64,000 bases of DNA, taken from Rhodothermaceae bacterium. GTDB lineage: Bacteria > Bacteroidota > Rhodothermia > Rhodothermales > Bin80. The stretch spans positions 62,001-126,000 of the forward strand of contig VXSC01000022.1 of assembly GCA_009838195.1 (NCBI GenBank), written 5' to 3'. A program made the translations under genes and the position numbers. Numbering within the stretch: the first letter of the stretch is position 1; each line of letters begins with the position of its first letter. The notes under the pieces were generated by a model. The model made no database searches and was not told the DNA's origin. It saw only the letters and a program-made list of their open reading frames with translations. Shown in pieces: positions 18,962-27,737 of this stretch.

Positions 18962-20671
18962 ATGCTACGATGTTCATGGTTGAGCTGTTCGGCGGGAGTT
19001 TCCCTGAGAGCATTCATGCTTTTGTTCTGTATATCCATAGCAGCCGTTCCGGTCAACGCTCAATGGCAGCTCATTGCGGATGGTGAGCCTTGGCCATGGG
19101 AGCCCGAAATATCCGCAGACAGTACGCTGGCTTTTGAGCAGCAGGTGATCCGCATGTTTCATCAGGAAGGGTACTTATATGCTGCGATTGATTCTCAGAA
19201 CACCGATACGCAGACTCTTTATGCCTCTCCTGGAAATCGGGCTCAGGTGGGAATGGTCCAGTTGCTGGGAGTAAGCAAGGTTGATTCGACAAGGATACGA
19301 CTTCCGCTGGGCAAAGGAGATTGGGTTACCGCCAGTTCGCTGGAAAGGGCAGCAGAGGTCATCCTGGATCATTATTCAGGAGAGGGATATGTATTGGCGG
19401 AAGTTGCCATCGAAGCGATCATTCCGCGTGACAGTGTGCTGCATGATGTGATTATCCGGGTACAGGAGGGAATCCCTGCTCAACTTGAACGTGTAGTTCT
19501 GCAGGGAGCCAGGCGGACCCGACCCGCCTACGTGTATCATACCTCTGGATTAACATCGGGGCAGATTCTGAAAAACTTTAATCCAGAAGAAATGCAACGA
19601 AAGCTGGAAGCTACGGGCATGTTTAGCCGTGTAGATCTCCCGGTATTGTATAAAGGGACTGACAGTAGCGTTGTCATTTATGTGCCCGTAAAGGAAAGCC
19701 CACCTGGAGCGTTTGATTTGGCGCTGGGGTATGAGCGGGCTGAAGGCGGCAAGGGCGCTTTAGTTGGTAGTGGAAGTCTGGCACTGCGCAACCTTTTTGG
19801 CGGAGCCCGAACTCTGGAATTGGCACTAAATCGGGCGCCGGGGCAATTAGGTTATGTGTCAGTGCATGTGGAAACGCCATTGGTGTTTGGGCTACCTCTG
19901 AGCCTCGCCGGTTCATTTGAAGGGCTTCAGCAGGATTCAACGTATGGTAAGCGGGATTATGGGGCCCGGTTTGGCTATTGGGTGGATCCGTCTATGAAGA
20001 TCTTTGCTAGCGTGACACGCGAGATTATACGCCCCGGCTTGGCAGGTACCGAAATTGTTGATGGAAGACAACGAATCCCCGTCGGCAATGCACTGTTTGT
20101 GGGAGGAGGGATCCAGATCAGACAAGTTGATCATGCGTTGAGCCCCACGCGCGGATATCTGTTGAGCATGCATGCGGAACACGGGCAGAAAGATGTAGAA
20201 AGTGTCGCGCTTCCTGCGGACGCTACGCATGAGCAGAATCGGCTTCGTCAGGGACGCCTCACTGCGCAGGGACGTGTCTATGTTCCTCTGAGCAGACGCA
20301 GCCTTGTCGTCATGGGCGGCGAACTCATGTTGGTGCGCAGTCGACAGCTTGACGAAAGTGATCTGTTCCGGATTGGAGGAGCACAAAGTCTTCGCGGATA
20401 TGATGAACAGCGTTTTCGTGTTCCTTTTGCGGTACGGACCTTGGTGGAGTTCCGGTATCTTCTGGATCCTGTGACGTACGGGTTTGGTTTTTTTGACCTT
20501 GGTTATCTTGATAACGATAAAGGATCCCAGTTTTCTGGTGGGTGGTACCCAGGATTTGGGGTAGGCTTTCAACTTAGTACAGCAGCAGGGATCATCAACT
20601 TTACGCTAGCAGCGGCGACGGAGGATATATCGGCTGTGCGGGCTCATATTGGATTAAGTCTTGGGCTTTAG
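18962..20671 (+). CDS. Omp85-family outer membrane protein (BamA/TamA-like)
   Basis: About 569 residues from the ATG at 18962, which gives a signal peptide (MLRCSWLSCSAG...LLFCISIAAVPVNAQ); the frame is open to 18803 but the longer form overlaps mutY. POTRA-like modules lie near residues 50-220, for example LTSGQILKNFNPEEMQRKLE and the following FSRVDLPVLY. The C-terminal half is a 16-stranded-barrel-like surface-antigen domain with the RGYDEQRF motif (the conserved R-G-(F/Y) of the Omp85 loop 6) and an end in IGLSLGL. Shorter than BamA (fewer POTRAs), so it may be TamA- or patatin-linked in kind, acting in outer membrane protein or lipid handling. Confidence 0.8.
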   Translation: MLRCSWLSCSAGVSLRAFMLLFCISIAAVPVNAQWQLIADGEPWPWEPEISADSTLAFEQQVIRMFHQEGYLYAAIDSQNTDTQTLYASPGNRAQVGMVQLLGVSKVDSTRIRLPLGKGDWVTASSLERAAEVILDHYSGEGYVLAEVAIEAIIPRDSVLHDVIIRVQEGIPAQLERVVLQGARRTRPAYVYHTSGLTSGQILKNFNPEEMQRKLEATGMFSRVDLPVLYKGTDSSVVIYVPVKESPPGAFDLALGYERAEGGKGALVGSGSLALRNLFGGARTLELALNRAPGQLGYVSVHVETPLVFGLPLSLAGSFEGLQQDSTYGKRDYGARFGYWVDPSMKIFASVTREIIRPGLAGTEIVDGRQRIPVGNALFVGGGIQIRQVDHALSPTRGYLLSMHAEHGQKDVESVALPADATHEQNRLRQGRLTAQGRVYVPLSRRSLVVMGGELMLVRSRQLDESDLFRIGGAQSLRGYDEQRFRVPFAVRTLVEFRYLLDPVTYGFGFFDLGYLDNDKGSQFSGGWYPGFGVGFQLSTAAGIINFTLAAATEDISAVRAHIGLSLGL

Positions 20672-20674
20672 ATT

Positions 20675-21382
20675 ATGGATAGGTTCTTTTTTGCTCCGCC
20701 CGAAGCGTTCTCTCCAACCGGGCATGTGGTTCTTCCGTCAGATGAAGCAAAGCACGTCGTCAAAGTACTTAGACTGCGTCCTGGCACCATCATTACGGTA
20801 GTGGATGGGCAGGGGTACGCAGCACGGGTACAGATTGAGCAGGCAGACCGGCAAGGAGTCCATGGTCACGTTATCTCCGAACATAAGAATCTGGGGGAGC
20901 CCGTCCACGAACTGACAGTAGGGCTTGCATTGTTGAAGCAGCAGAAGCGGTATAATCTGTTCTTGGAAAAAGCAGTTGAGTTGGGGGTTACGGGCATTAT
21001 ACCTTTGCTGACCGAGCGGACGGAATCCAGAAATTGGCGTGAAGATCGTGCCCGGCAAGTGATGACGGCTGCGCTGAAGCAATGCAACCGAAGCAGGCTG
21101 CCGGATTTGCATCCTCCAACCTCCCTCCATCAACTCCTGGGGCCGGGGATCCTCGTGGCAGATCCCAACACGGATACTGCGTTAATGGCAGCAATTCATC
21201 AAGGGGAAGGTCCGGTCAGGATTTTGATTGGGCCGGAAGGGGGATTTGCAGAGCATGAGCGCCGGCTTGCCGTTGACAGAGGTGCGGTACTGGTTCGGTT
21301 GGGGCCACGCCGCCTTCGTGCAGAAACGGCAGCGATCTGCTGCGCGGCAGCGGTTGTGCTCGCGGGGCAAAGCGGAACCTAG
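20675..21382 (+). CDS. rsmE: 16S rRNA (uracil1498-N3)-methyltransferase RsmE
   Basis: 235 residues, SPOUT-class. N-terminal PUA-like part with HVVKVLRLRPG, then the trefoil-knot SAM site in LIGPEGGFAEHE and LGPRRLRAETAAI, both family signatures. It methylates U1498 of 16S rRNA. ATG lies three bases after the Omp85 stop, so it is likely co-transcribed. Confidence 0.95.
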   Translation: MDRFFFAPPEAFSPTGHVVLPSDEAKHVVKVLRLRPGTIITVVDGQGYAARVQIEQADRQGVHGHVISEHKNLGEPVHELTVGLALLKQQKRYNLFLEKAVELGVTGIIPLLTERTESRNWREDRARQVMTAALKQCNRSRLPDLHPPTSLHQLLGPGILVADPNTDTALMAAIHQGEGPVRILIGPEGGFAEHERRLAVDRGAVLVRLGPRRLRAETAAICCAAAVVLAGQSGT

Positions 21383-21424
21383 GGAGACGGAAGAAGTAGC
21401 AGGGCACCAAGAAAAATTCCTATC

Positions 21425-21784
21425 ATGTTCACTTTGTTGATTGTCATTATCGCACTCATTGGGGTCATCATGACCGGATTGATCCTGCTTCAGGCCGGTA
21501 AAGGGGGCGGCTTGGCCGGCATCGCCTCAGGAGGGGCGACTACGCAGATCCTAGGAGCCAGACAAGCACCAGATGTGCTTGAAAGAGGTACATGGATCCT
21601 GGCTACCGTCTTTATTGTACTGTGCGTCTTGACGAACTTTGTCATTGATGACGGCACATCGCAGCAGAGTATTCTCCAGCAGCAGTCACAGCAATCCACG
21701 CAGCAGCCGGTTCCGGCTCCAGAGGAATTACCTCCTCCTCCGTTGGAGGAAGCAGCTCCCTTGACACCTCCAACGCAGGAGTAA
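21425..21784 (+). CDS. secG: Preprotein translocase subunit SecG
   Basis: 119 residues: a first membrane helix (FTLLIVIIALIGVIMTGLILL), the conserved GKGGGLAGIASGG loop, a second helix near 55-75, then a Gln- and Pro-rich tail. SecG assists SecYEG protein export. The long Pro/Gln tail is typical of Bacteroidota-like homologues. Follows rsmE by 42 bases; faces rnpB. Confidence 0.93.
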   Translation: MFTLLIVIIALIGVIMTGLILLQAGKGGGLAGIASGGATTQILGARQAPDVLERGTWILATVFIVLCVLTNFVIDDGTSQQSILQQQSQQSTQQPVPAPEELPPPPLEEAAPLTPPTQE

Positions 21785-21791
21785 AAGAATT

Positions 21792-21820
21792 GGGGTGACC
21801 TCCTTCGCGGAAGCCACCCC
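21792..21820 (-). terminator. Intrinsic terminator of rnpB
   Basis: A GGGGTGGCTTCC / GGAGGTCACCCC hairpin (minus-strand reading) followed by AATTCTTTT. It lies directly after the 3' end of the RNase P RNA gene. On the plus strand there is no T-run after the stem, so it is assigned to rnpB rather than secG. Confidence 0.7.
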
Positions 21821-21827
21821 TGGTGGT

Positions 21828-22230
21828 ACGTGTTGACTTGTAAGCCGAATTCTGTCTATCCGGCGCTGCGGCCACCGCGCAGCGAAGCCGGAGGGATCAT
21901 CATCTATATGGGACCAGTGTCACCACTGGCCTCTAGCAGCCTACCCGCATCGCTATTTGGCGGGCAACCTTATCGCTTGCGCGTGCGATGCTGTTTGGCC
22001 TTGCTCCGCGTAGGGTTTACCTAGCCGCCATGATCTCCCATGACGCTGGTGGGCTCTTACCCGCACCATTTCACCCATCACCTGACCTGTAAGGGCCATC
22101 GGCTGGTTTACTTTCTGTTGCACTTGCCGTCATCGCTCACGCGATGCCTTCCCGTTAGGAAGTACGGTGCCCTATGGAGTTCGGACTTTCCTCCCTGCCT
22201 TTCGGCAAGGCGATGATCCGGCCAACACGT
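21828..22230 (-). ncRNA. rnpB: RNase P RNA, bacterial class A
   Basis: About 403 bases. The minus strand carries the core GGAGGAAAGTCCGAACTCC near its 5' end and the 3' segment AGACAGAATTCGGCTTAC, both diagnostic of the P4-J regions of RNase P RNA, which trims the 5' leader of tRNA precursors. The ends were set by an 8-bp P1 helix: ACGTGTTG at the 5' end pairs with CAACACGT at the 3' end. The neighbour pair (zinc-ribbon-like gene then rnpB) is common in bacteria. Confidence 0.93.
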
Positions 22231-22244
22231 TATCTACCATGGTA

Positions 22245-23000
22245 CTAAACGACCAGGTCACTGGTTGCCTGTTCGTAGAACTCGCTATCTACAATAATGC
22301 GACCAGTATGCTCACACGGGATGATCCGGTTACGTTGGCGAATCTCCATCTGACGCTGTGGTGGAACCGCAAAGCCGCCAGCTGCGCCGCGTCGCAGTCG
22401 AACCACCGCGCGTCCATCTCTGTACCGATTCCGCAGCCTCTGATAGGCCCGTAGGTAGCGTTCATCCACCAAGGCTTCCGCATCCCCTCTCAGTGTCTCC
22501 AGCTCTTTCTTTTTCTGCTCGGTCGTCAACAATACCCCCTCCAACTGGGTGCGCTTGTCTTCAAGCATCTTCTCCAGATCAGAAAGACGCTGTTGCGCTT
22601 CTTCAATTTGACTCGCATTCGTTTCCAGTGAGCCCTCGGTACCCGCAATGAGTTCTTTCGCCTCGTGGATACGCTCGTTCTGTGCCTCAATCTCCTTGGT
22701 CAGCGCATCATATTCACGGTTGTTGCGGACCTGGAGCTGCTGTTCCTCGTACTTCTTGATCAGCGCTTCTGCCTCTTCAATATCGAATTCGCTACGCCGG
22801 CGCGACTGTTCAATGTCTTCCTGCTCCTGTCTGATGTTGTTCGTGCGGGTCTGCAATCCTGCGGACTCATCTTCCAGGTCTCTAATTTCCTCAGGTAGAT
22901 CTCCCTGCTCCTTCACGACTTGGTAAATCAGTGTATCGATGTGCTGTAGTCGGATCAGTGCACGTAATTGACTGCTAATCTTTGTTTCTGTGGTACTCAT
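22245..23000 (-). CDS. Coiled-coil protein of the C4 zinc-ribbon (zf-RING_7) family, ribbon degenerate
   Basis: 251 residues. Residues 20-190 are a long antiparallel coiled coil rich in Glu, Gln and Arg. The end matches the family's ribbon region, AVPPQRQMEIRQRNRI then IIPCEHTGRIIVDSEF, but of the four zinc cysteines usual in this family (two CxxC pairs) only one is present; the first pair reads GAAGGF and the second CEHTG. So zinc is probably not bound as usual. The partner gene upstream is nif3-like, the common arrangement. Function unknown, possibly nucleic-acid related. Start at ATG 23000. Confidence 0.75.
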   Translation of the reverse strand: MSTTETKISSQLRALIRLQHIDTLIYQVVKEQGDLPEEIRDLEDESAGLQTRTNNIRQEQEDIEQSRRRSEFDIEEAEALIKKYEEQQLQVRNNREYDALTKEIEAQNERIHEAKELIAGTEGSLETNASQIEEAQQRLSDLEKMLEDKRTQLEGVLLTTEQKKKELETLRGDAEALVDERYLRAYQRLRNRYRDGRAVVRLRRGAAGGFAVPPQRQMEIRQRNRIIPCEHTGRIIVDSEFYEQATSDLVV

Positions 23001-23056
23001 AAATTATGGCGTGTGCAAAACGTAGCAGACTCTAACGAGAATGTACGGAGTCAGGT

Positions 23057-23872
23057 TCAGCGGATAGAGATTTTTATTGGGGTGGTGGGAGCACTCGTGC
23101 AGTAAAATTTTATTGTGGGGAATCGTTCTGTCAGCCAGGTACAGAGAAGTTGTTCGGTGTGCTTCTCCGTTTCATAATGTCCGGCATCCACGAGTGCCAT
23201 TTGGCAGCTCCCGTCGGGACCAAGGATCTCAAAGAAGCGGTGATAGCCAAGGTCTGCCGTCACGTACACATCTGCCTTCGCATCCAGAGCAGACTGGATT
23301 AGACTGCCGCCTGATCCGCCGCATACGGCCACCGTTTTTATCTGAGCTTCATCAGAACCTGCGTAACGAAGTGACGGTGTCTTCAGTCTTGCGTGCACTC
23401 GGTCCAGGAAGCTTTTCAGGGGTTCTGGCTCGGGTAAATGGCCAATCGCTCCCATCCCGAACGTTCCGTCATCACTCGGGTTTAGGAATGTTCTGTGATG
23501 TAGGCCGAGGATTTCTGCCAGAGCGATGGAAACACCCCCATGAGCCGCGTCCAGATTCGTATGGATGCTGTAAAGGGTGATATTCTTTTGAGCGAGGCGA
23601 AGAATCAGCTGACCGATAAAGTCTTCTTCCAGAATACGGGAAGGGCTGCGAAACAATAATGGATGATGAGTCAGAATCATCGAACACTCTTTCTGAATCG
23701 CTTCCTCCACGACACCGGGGGTGAGATCCAGTGCGATTAGTACACGGCGAACAATCTGCGTGGCAGAGCCAACCTGTAGCCCGACATTGTCGTACGATTC
23801 AGCGAAAGAGGGGTCCGCCCATGACTCAAGTGCCTGGGCCAGATCATGAGCACAAAAATTTTTTTCAGACAT
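23057..23872 (-). CDS. Nif3-like dinuclear metal centre protein
   Basis: 271 residues from the ATG at 23872 (MSEKNFCAHDLAQAL); a TTG six codons earlier is possible but less likely. The Nif3/YqfO family makes toroidal hexamers with two metals; one proposed role is GTP cyclohydrolase I type 2 activity, not certain. Metal-binding motifs: MILTHHPLLFR, YSIHTNLD and DAGHYETE. The start of the RpiB-like gene on the opposite strand is only 8 bases away. Followed after 56 bases by the coiled-coil zinc-ribbon-like gene. Confidence 0.88.
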   Translation of the reverse strand: MSEKNFCAHDLAQALESWADPSFAESYDNVGLQVGSATQIVRRVLIALDLTPGVVEEAIQKECSMILTHHPLLFRSPSRILEEDFIGQLILRLAQKNITLYSIHTNLDAAHGGVSIALAEILGLHHRTFLNPSDDGTFGMGAIGHLPEPEPLKSFLDRVHARLKTPSLRYAGSDEAQIKTVAVCGGSGGSLIQSALDAKADVYVTADLGYHRFFEILGPDGSCQMALVDAGHYETEKHTEQLLCTWLTERFPTIKFYCTSAPTTPIKISIR

Positions 23873-23880
23873 CGAACAGA

Positions 23881-24366
23881 ATGGATACAAGATTGAAAAA
23901 GATAGCGGTCAGTTGCGACGAATATGGGCACTTGGTTGAAGTACTTCTTACTCTACTACGAAATCGGGGATATGAGCCAATTTATTATGGTCCACACGCC
24001 GGAGAAGAATCCCGGGATTGGCCTATTGTTACTAAATCAGCAATTGACGAGGTGCTGCAGGGGAATGCTGAGGAAGCCATTGTCATGTGCTGGACAGGTA
24101 CGGGTTGTTCGATTGTAGCAAACAAAATGCCAGGAATTCGAGCCGCATTATGTCTGGACGCAGCCACCGCCCGAGGTGCCAAAGAGTGGAACCATGCAAA
24201 TGTACTGGCTTTGAGTATGCGAATCACCAGTGAAGTCGTGTTAAAGGAAATCCTGGATGCATGGTTCGACACGCCATTCAGCGCAGATGCGTGGAACGTC
24301 GCCCAAGTGGACTTCGTCAATGAGCTGGACGATCATCGGGCTTCCGAGTCGTCCAAGAGTGAGTAA
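23881..24366 (+). CDS. RpiB/LacA/LacB-family sugar-phosphate isomerase
   Basis: 161 residues from the ATG at 23881 (MDTRLKKIAVSCDEYG). The nucleotide-free aldose-ketose site is clear in MCWTGTGCSIVANKMPGIRA, with the catalytic cysteine in the position typical of RpiB, and KEWNHANVLALSMRI. Ribose-5-phosphate isomerase B is the likely activity, but the motif C-W-T-G-T-G-C differs from the usual C-G-T-G-x-G, and some relatives act on other sugars, so I leave it at family level. Upstream frame reaching 23731 overlaps Nif3 and lacks homology. An inverted repeat follows at 24420-24449. Confidence 0.85.
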   Translation: MDTRLKKIAVSCDEYGHLVEVLLTLLRNRGYEPIYYGPHAGEESRDWPIVTKSAIDEVLQGNAEEAIVMCWTGTGCSIVANKMPGIRAALCLDAATARGAKEWNHANVLALSMRITSEVVLKEILDAWFDTPFSADAWNVAQVDFVNELDDHRASESSKSE

Positions 24367-24419
24367 GCAAAAATAACAGGACCCATTCAGGATAGATTTA
24401 GGCAAAAAATTGTGTTTTC

Positions 24420-24449
24420 GCGCGTATAAATGGGCTGGCAAGTACGCGC
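24420..24449. repeat. Inverted repeat between the isomerase gene and serA
   Basis: GCGCGTA (24420-24426), 16 bases, TACGCGC (24443-24449): perfect 7-base arms in a 193-base gap. Could be a leader hairpin of serA or a weak end of the isomerase transcript; there is no T-run. Confidence 0.3.
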
Positions 24450-24559
24450 TCGATGTGAAACATCACTGTTTCCAATAAATGGGGGATTTGATTCCTTTTC
24501 GTTAACCCACTCCAACAAATTTACACGTCACTGGCGGTTCTTTTCGTCCAAACTCATTC

Positions 24560-25729
24560 ATGTTCAAAGTTAAGATTCTCAACACGATTTCGTCCAAGGG
24601 CCTTGAAAGGCTGACTGATCACGGTTACATCATCGGGGAAGATATTCCAGATCCAGATGCAATTCTTTTAAGGAGCTATAAACTTCATGGAGTTTCATTT
24701 CCAGATTCTGTCCTGGCAGTGGCCAGATGCGGAGCAGGTGTAAATAATATTCCGATTGATGCGTGCTCAACTCAGGGGATCGCTGTATTTAATACCCCGG
24801 GAGCGAATGCAAATAGTGTGAAGGAGTTGGTCATCTGTGCGATGCTACTCTCTTCTCGGCGGATCATTGATGGAATCAACTGGGCCCGGACACTTGAAGG
24901 CGAAGATGTAGCAGCCGTTGTCGAAAAGGGAAAGAAAAATTTCAAGGGCCCTGAAATCAGGGGAAAGACCCTGGGCATCATCGGCCTTGGGGCGATTGGT
25001 GTCGCCGTTGCCAACGCAGCAAGTGCGCTGGGTATGCGCACGCTCGGTTACGACCCATTTATTTCCGTCTCGAATGCCTGGGGGCTCAGCCGTGAAGTCG
25101 CGCGTGCTTCGGGACTGGATGAAATCGTTGAAACAGCTGACTACATTACGGTTCATGCACCGCTGAATGAAAAAACGGTTAATCTCATTAGTGCGGAGCA
25201 TTTTGCGCGCATGAAGCCAGGAGTGCGACTGTTGAATTTTGCACGCGGACCGATTGTCAATGAGCAAGCTGTTGTACAAGCGCTGGATAATGGTATCTGT
25301 TCGTGTTACGTTACAGACTTTGTCGACGCAGAATTAGCCCATCACCCGAAAGTACTCCCGGTTCCCCACTTGGGGGCATCCACCCCTGAGGCAGAGGATA
25401 ATTGTGCCGTGATGGCCGCCGAGCAGCTCCGGGCCTATCTTGAGTGTGGGAATGTTGAGAATTCAGTGAATTTTCCAAGTGTCCGATTACCGCTTCGTCC
25501 AGAGAGGCATCGGATTCAAATTGTAAACCGGAATGAGCCGCGTATGCTGAGTCAGTTTGCGAACATCTTGGCAGGTACAGGCCAAAACATTGATAATCTT
25601 GTGAATAAGGGACGAGGTGCTCTGGCCTATAACGTGATTGATGTCAGCGGCTCGATCCCCGATTCTGTGCTTAAAAGTCTGGAAGCTATTGATGGTGTCA
25701 TTCGGATACGCACGATTTTGCCTCTGTGA
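24560..25729 (+). CDS. serA: D-3-phosphoglycerate dehydrogenase with ACT domain
   Basis: 389 residues. First step of serine synthesis: 3-phosphoglycerate to 3-phosphohydroxypyruvate with NAD. NAD-binding GLGAIGVAVANAASALG, catalytic-region RLLNFARGPIVNEQAV and the His of PVPHLGASTPEAEDN are present. The C-terminal 70 residues are an ACT domain (VNRNEPRMLSQFANILAGTG), implying serine feedback. Of the short type, lacking the extra intervening domain. The acyltransferase gene begins at or within its stop codon. Confidence 0.95.
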   Translation: MFKVKILNTISSKGLERLTDHGYIIGEDIPDPDAILLRSYKLHGVSFPDSVLAVARCGAGVNNIPIDACSTQGIAVFNTPGANANSVKELVICAMLLSSRRIIDGINWARTLEGEDVAAVVEKGKKNFKGPEIRGKTLGIIGLGAIGVAVANAASALGMRTLGYDPFISVSNAWGLSREVARASGLDEIVETADYITVHAPLNEKTVNLISAEHFARMKPGVRLLNFARGPIVNEQAVVQALDNGICSCYVTDFVDAELAHHPKVLPVPHLGASTPEAEDNCAVMAAEQLRAYLECGNVENSVNFPSVRLPLRPERHRIQIVNRNEPRMLSQFANILAGTGQNIDNLVNKGRGALAYNVIDVSGSIPDSVLKSLEAIDGVIRIRTILPL

Positions 25730-25731
25730 GG

Positions 25732-26322
25732 ATGGCCTTCCCGGATCTTGGACCGAACGTAGCGCGCAAAGAGAAACCACGCATGATGCGGTGGGCGCGG
25801 TGGGCGCTCACAAGATTGGGCTGGCGTATTGAGGGGACGGTCCCCGACCTCAAAAAGTTCGTTGTGATTGGGGCGTACCATACCTCGAACTGGGATTTTT
25901 TTGTCGCCATGGCCGTCATGTTTGCTCTGGATATGGAGGGATCCTGGATCGCAAAGCATACGATCTTTCGCTGGCCGTTTGGTCCCATACTTCGTGCATG
26001 CGGAGGCAATCCAGTGAATCGGCAGCAGCACCATGGGATGGTTCAGGGAGTCATTGAGCTTTTCAGAGAGCGCGAAAAATTTATTTTTGCGATCACCCCT
26101 GAGGGCACACGTAGCCGGGTAGAACACTGGAAAACAGGGTTCTACCACATTGCAAGGGGGGCGCAGGTCGTCATTGTGCCTGCCTACTTCGATTACCCCG
26201 GCCGCATGGTAGGATTTGGTCCCCCTCTTGAGCCCACTGGAGATGTCGAGGGAGATATTGCTGCCTTGCAACGGTTTTATGAACCGTATAAAAAAACAGC
26301 GGCCCGGCCCGACAGGGCTTAG
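25732..26322 (+). CDS. Lysophospholipid acyltransferase family protein (PlsC-like)
   Basis: 196 residues. The acyltransferase H(X4)D motif is seen in AYHTSNWDFFVA and the substrate loop in TPEGTRSRV; GPILRACGGNPVNR is typical of 1-acylglycerol-3-phosphate acyltransferase relatives in Bacteroidota. It may acylate lysophosphatidate or another lipid. Start ATG 25732 (a GTG two codons earlier at 25726 overlaps the serA stop and is also possible). Convergent with gdh: the two stop codons share bases (26319-26322). Confidence 0.85.
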   Translation: MAFPDLGPNVARKEKPRMMRWARWALTRLGWRIEGTVPDLKKFVVIGAYHTSNWDFFVAMAVMFALDMEGSWIAKHTIFRWPFGPILRACGGNPVNRQQHHGMVQGVIELFREREKFIFAITPEGTRSRVEHWKTGFYHIARGAQVVIVPAYFDYPGRMVGFGPPLEPTGDVEGDIAALQRFYEPYKKTAARPDRA

Positions 26323-27737
26323 GGGAAAATCCCACTTCGCAGATATCCCTGTGCAATTTTATCGATTGCGTTTATGAAGGCGCCTGTGCGCAGATCAAGA
26401 TTATGGCCGCGGGATTTTTCATGAATTTCATGATACGCGCCTACCATCGTGTCTTCTAACCCTGAATCAACGAGATCAGCTTCACTTGCCCCGAATGCCA
26501 GACTAGACTCAATACCCGAAATAGTTTCTGAATCAAACTTTTTCCCGACGAGTCCCTGCACGGTTTCCAGTATTTGCAGCGCATTGTGGGCTTCTCTACG
26601 CCGGCTCATGCGGCCGTGCCGCACATGAGATAGGTTACGGAGCCACTCGAAGTAGGAAACCGTCACTCCACCCGCATTCAGGTAGACATCGGGGATAACT
26701 AGCACTCCATTCTCAATCAGCCATTGGTCGGCAGAAGAAGTGATGGGGCCGTTGGCAGCCTCCGCTATAATTTTGGCTTGGATCCGGCTCACATTATTGC
26801 TTCGAATTTGGCTCTCCAAGGCTGCTGGAACAAGAATATCACACTCCAACTCAAGGACTTTGGAGGAATCGGTAAAGTTCTGTGCCCCGGGGAAGTTGAG
26901 GATTGACTTTGTCTCCTTGCGATGCGAAACAATATCTTCCAAGAGAAATCCTTCGGGATTATACACTCCTCCTTCATATTCTGCAATTCCAATAACCTTT
27001 GCACCTGCCTGCTCAAGGTAAAGGGCAGTATGGTAGCCAACATTTCCCAGCCCCTGAATGACGACGCTTTTTCCCTCTACCCCGACACTAAGTCCAAGTG
27101 CGTGCATATCCTCTTCAATGTTGCATGCCTCACGGATTCCAAAGAAGACCCCACGACCAGTGGCCTCTGTGCGTCCACGAACACCTCCCATCCCAACCGG
27201 TTTTCCTGTCACGCATGCAAGTGCATCCAGCGGATTATCTGCTATGGAACGGTACGTATCAAAAATCCAACTCATTTCGATACTGCTTGTACCGTAGTCT
27301 GGAGCAGGCACATCTATACCAGGACCTATAAAATTTTTCTTCGACAACTCAAAGGTATAGCGTCGCGTGATCCGCTCCAGCTCAGATTGAGAATAGTTTT
27401 GTCGATCAATGCAGATCCCACCTTTCGCTCCGCCATACGGTACATCTACGATCGCACATTTATAGGACATGAGAGCTGCCAGTGCCATGACCTCGTCTGC
27501 ATTGACGGAAGGGGCATAACGGATCCCGCCTTTTGTCGGCTGCATGTGATGACTGTGTTCAGCGCGGTATGCATCGATCACATCAATACTCCCATCATCC
27601 CGTAGGAGCGGAAAGCTCATATGATAGACGCTATTGCAATTCTGAATTTGTTCAAGCAGTCCTGAAGGGTGATCGGTGTATTGTGCAGCGCGGGCAAACA
27701 TCTTGTTGACCTCAGCAAAGAAAGAAGTTTGATGCAT
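26319..27737 (-). CDS. gdhA: Glutamate dehydrogenase (Glu/Leu/Phe/Val family)
   Basis: 472 residues. It interconverts glutamate and 2-oxoglutarate plus ammonia. Substrate-site MQPTKGGIRYAP and the lysine loop SYKCAIVDVPYGGAKGGICID are canonical, followed by GPGIDVPAPDYGTSS and a Rossmann NAD(P) site (VVIQGLGNVGYHTALYL). ATG at 27737 is well placed. Cofactor preference cannot be set by eye. Confidence 0.93.
   Translation of the reverse strand: MHQTSFFAEVNKMFARAAQYTDHPSGLLEQIQNCNSVYHMSFPLLRDDGSIDVIDAYRAEHSHHMQPTKGGIRYAPSVNADEVMALAALMSYKCAIVDVPYGGAKGGICIDRQNYSQSELERITRRYTFELSKKNFIGPGIDVPAPDYGTSSIEMSWIFDTYRSIADNPLDALACVTGKPVGMGGVRGRTEATGRGVFFGIREACNIEEDMHALGLSVGVEGKSVVIQGLGNVGYHTALYLEQAGAKVIGIAEYEGGVYNPEGFLLEDIVSHRKETKSILNFPGAQNFTDSSKVLELECDILVPAALESQIRSNNVSRIQAKIIAEAANGPITSSADQWLIENGVLVIPDVYLNAGGVTVSYFEWLRNLSHVRHGRMSRRREAHNALQILETVQGLVGKKFDSETISGIESSLAFGASEADLVDSGLEDTMVGAYHEIHEKSRGHNLDLRTGAFINAIDKIAQGYLRSGIFP

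Noticed and set aside
19937-20572. 211-residue minus-strand frame
   Set aside because: Antisense to the conserved Omp85 gene, with biased composition and no family motif.
25627-26271. 214-residue minus-strand frame
   Set aside because: Antisense to serA and the acyltransferase.
26922-27605. 227-residue plus-strand frame
   Set aside because: Antisense to glutamate dehydrogenase.
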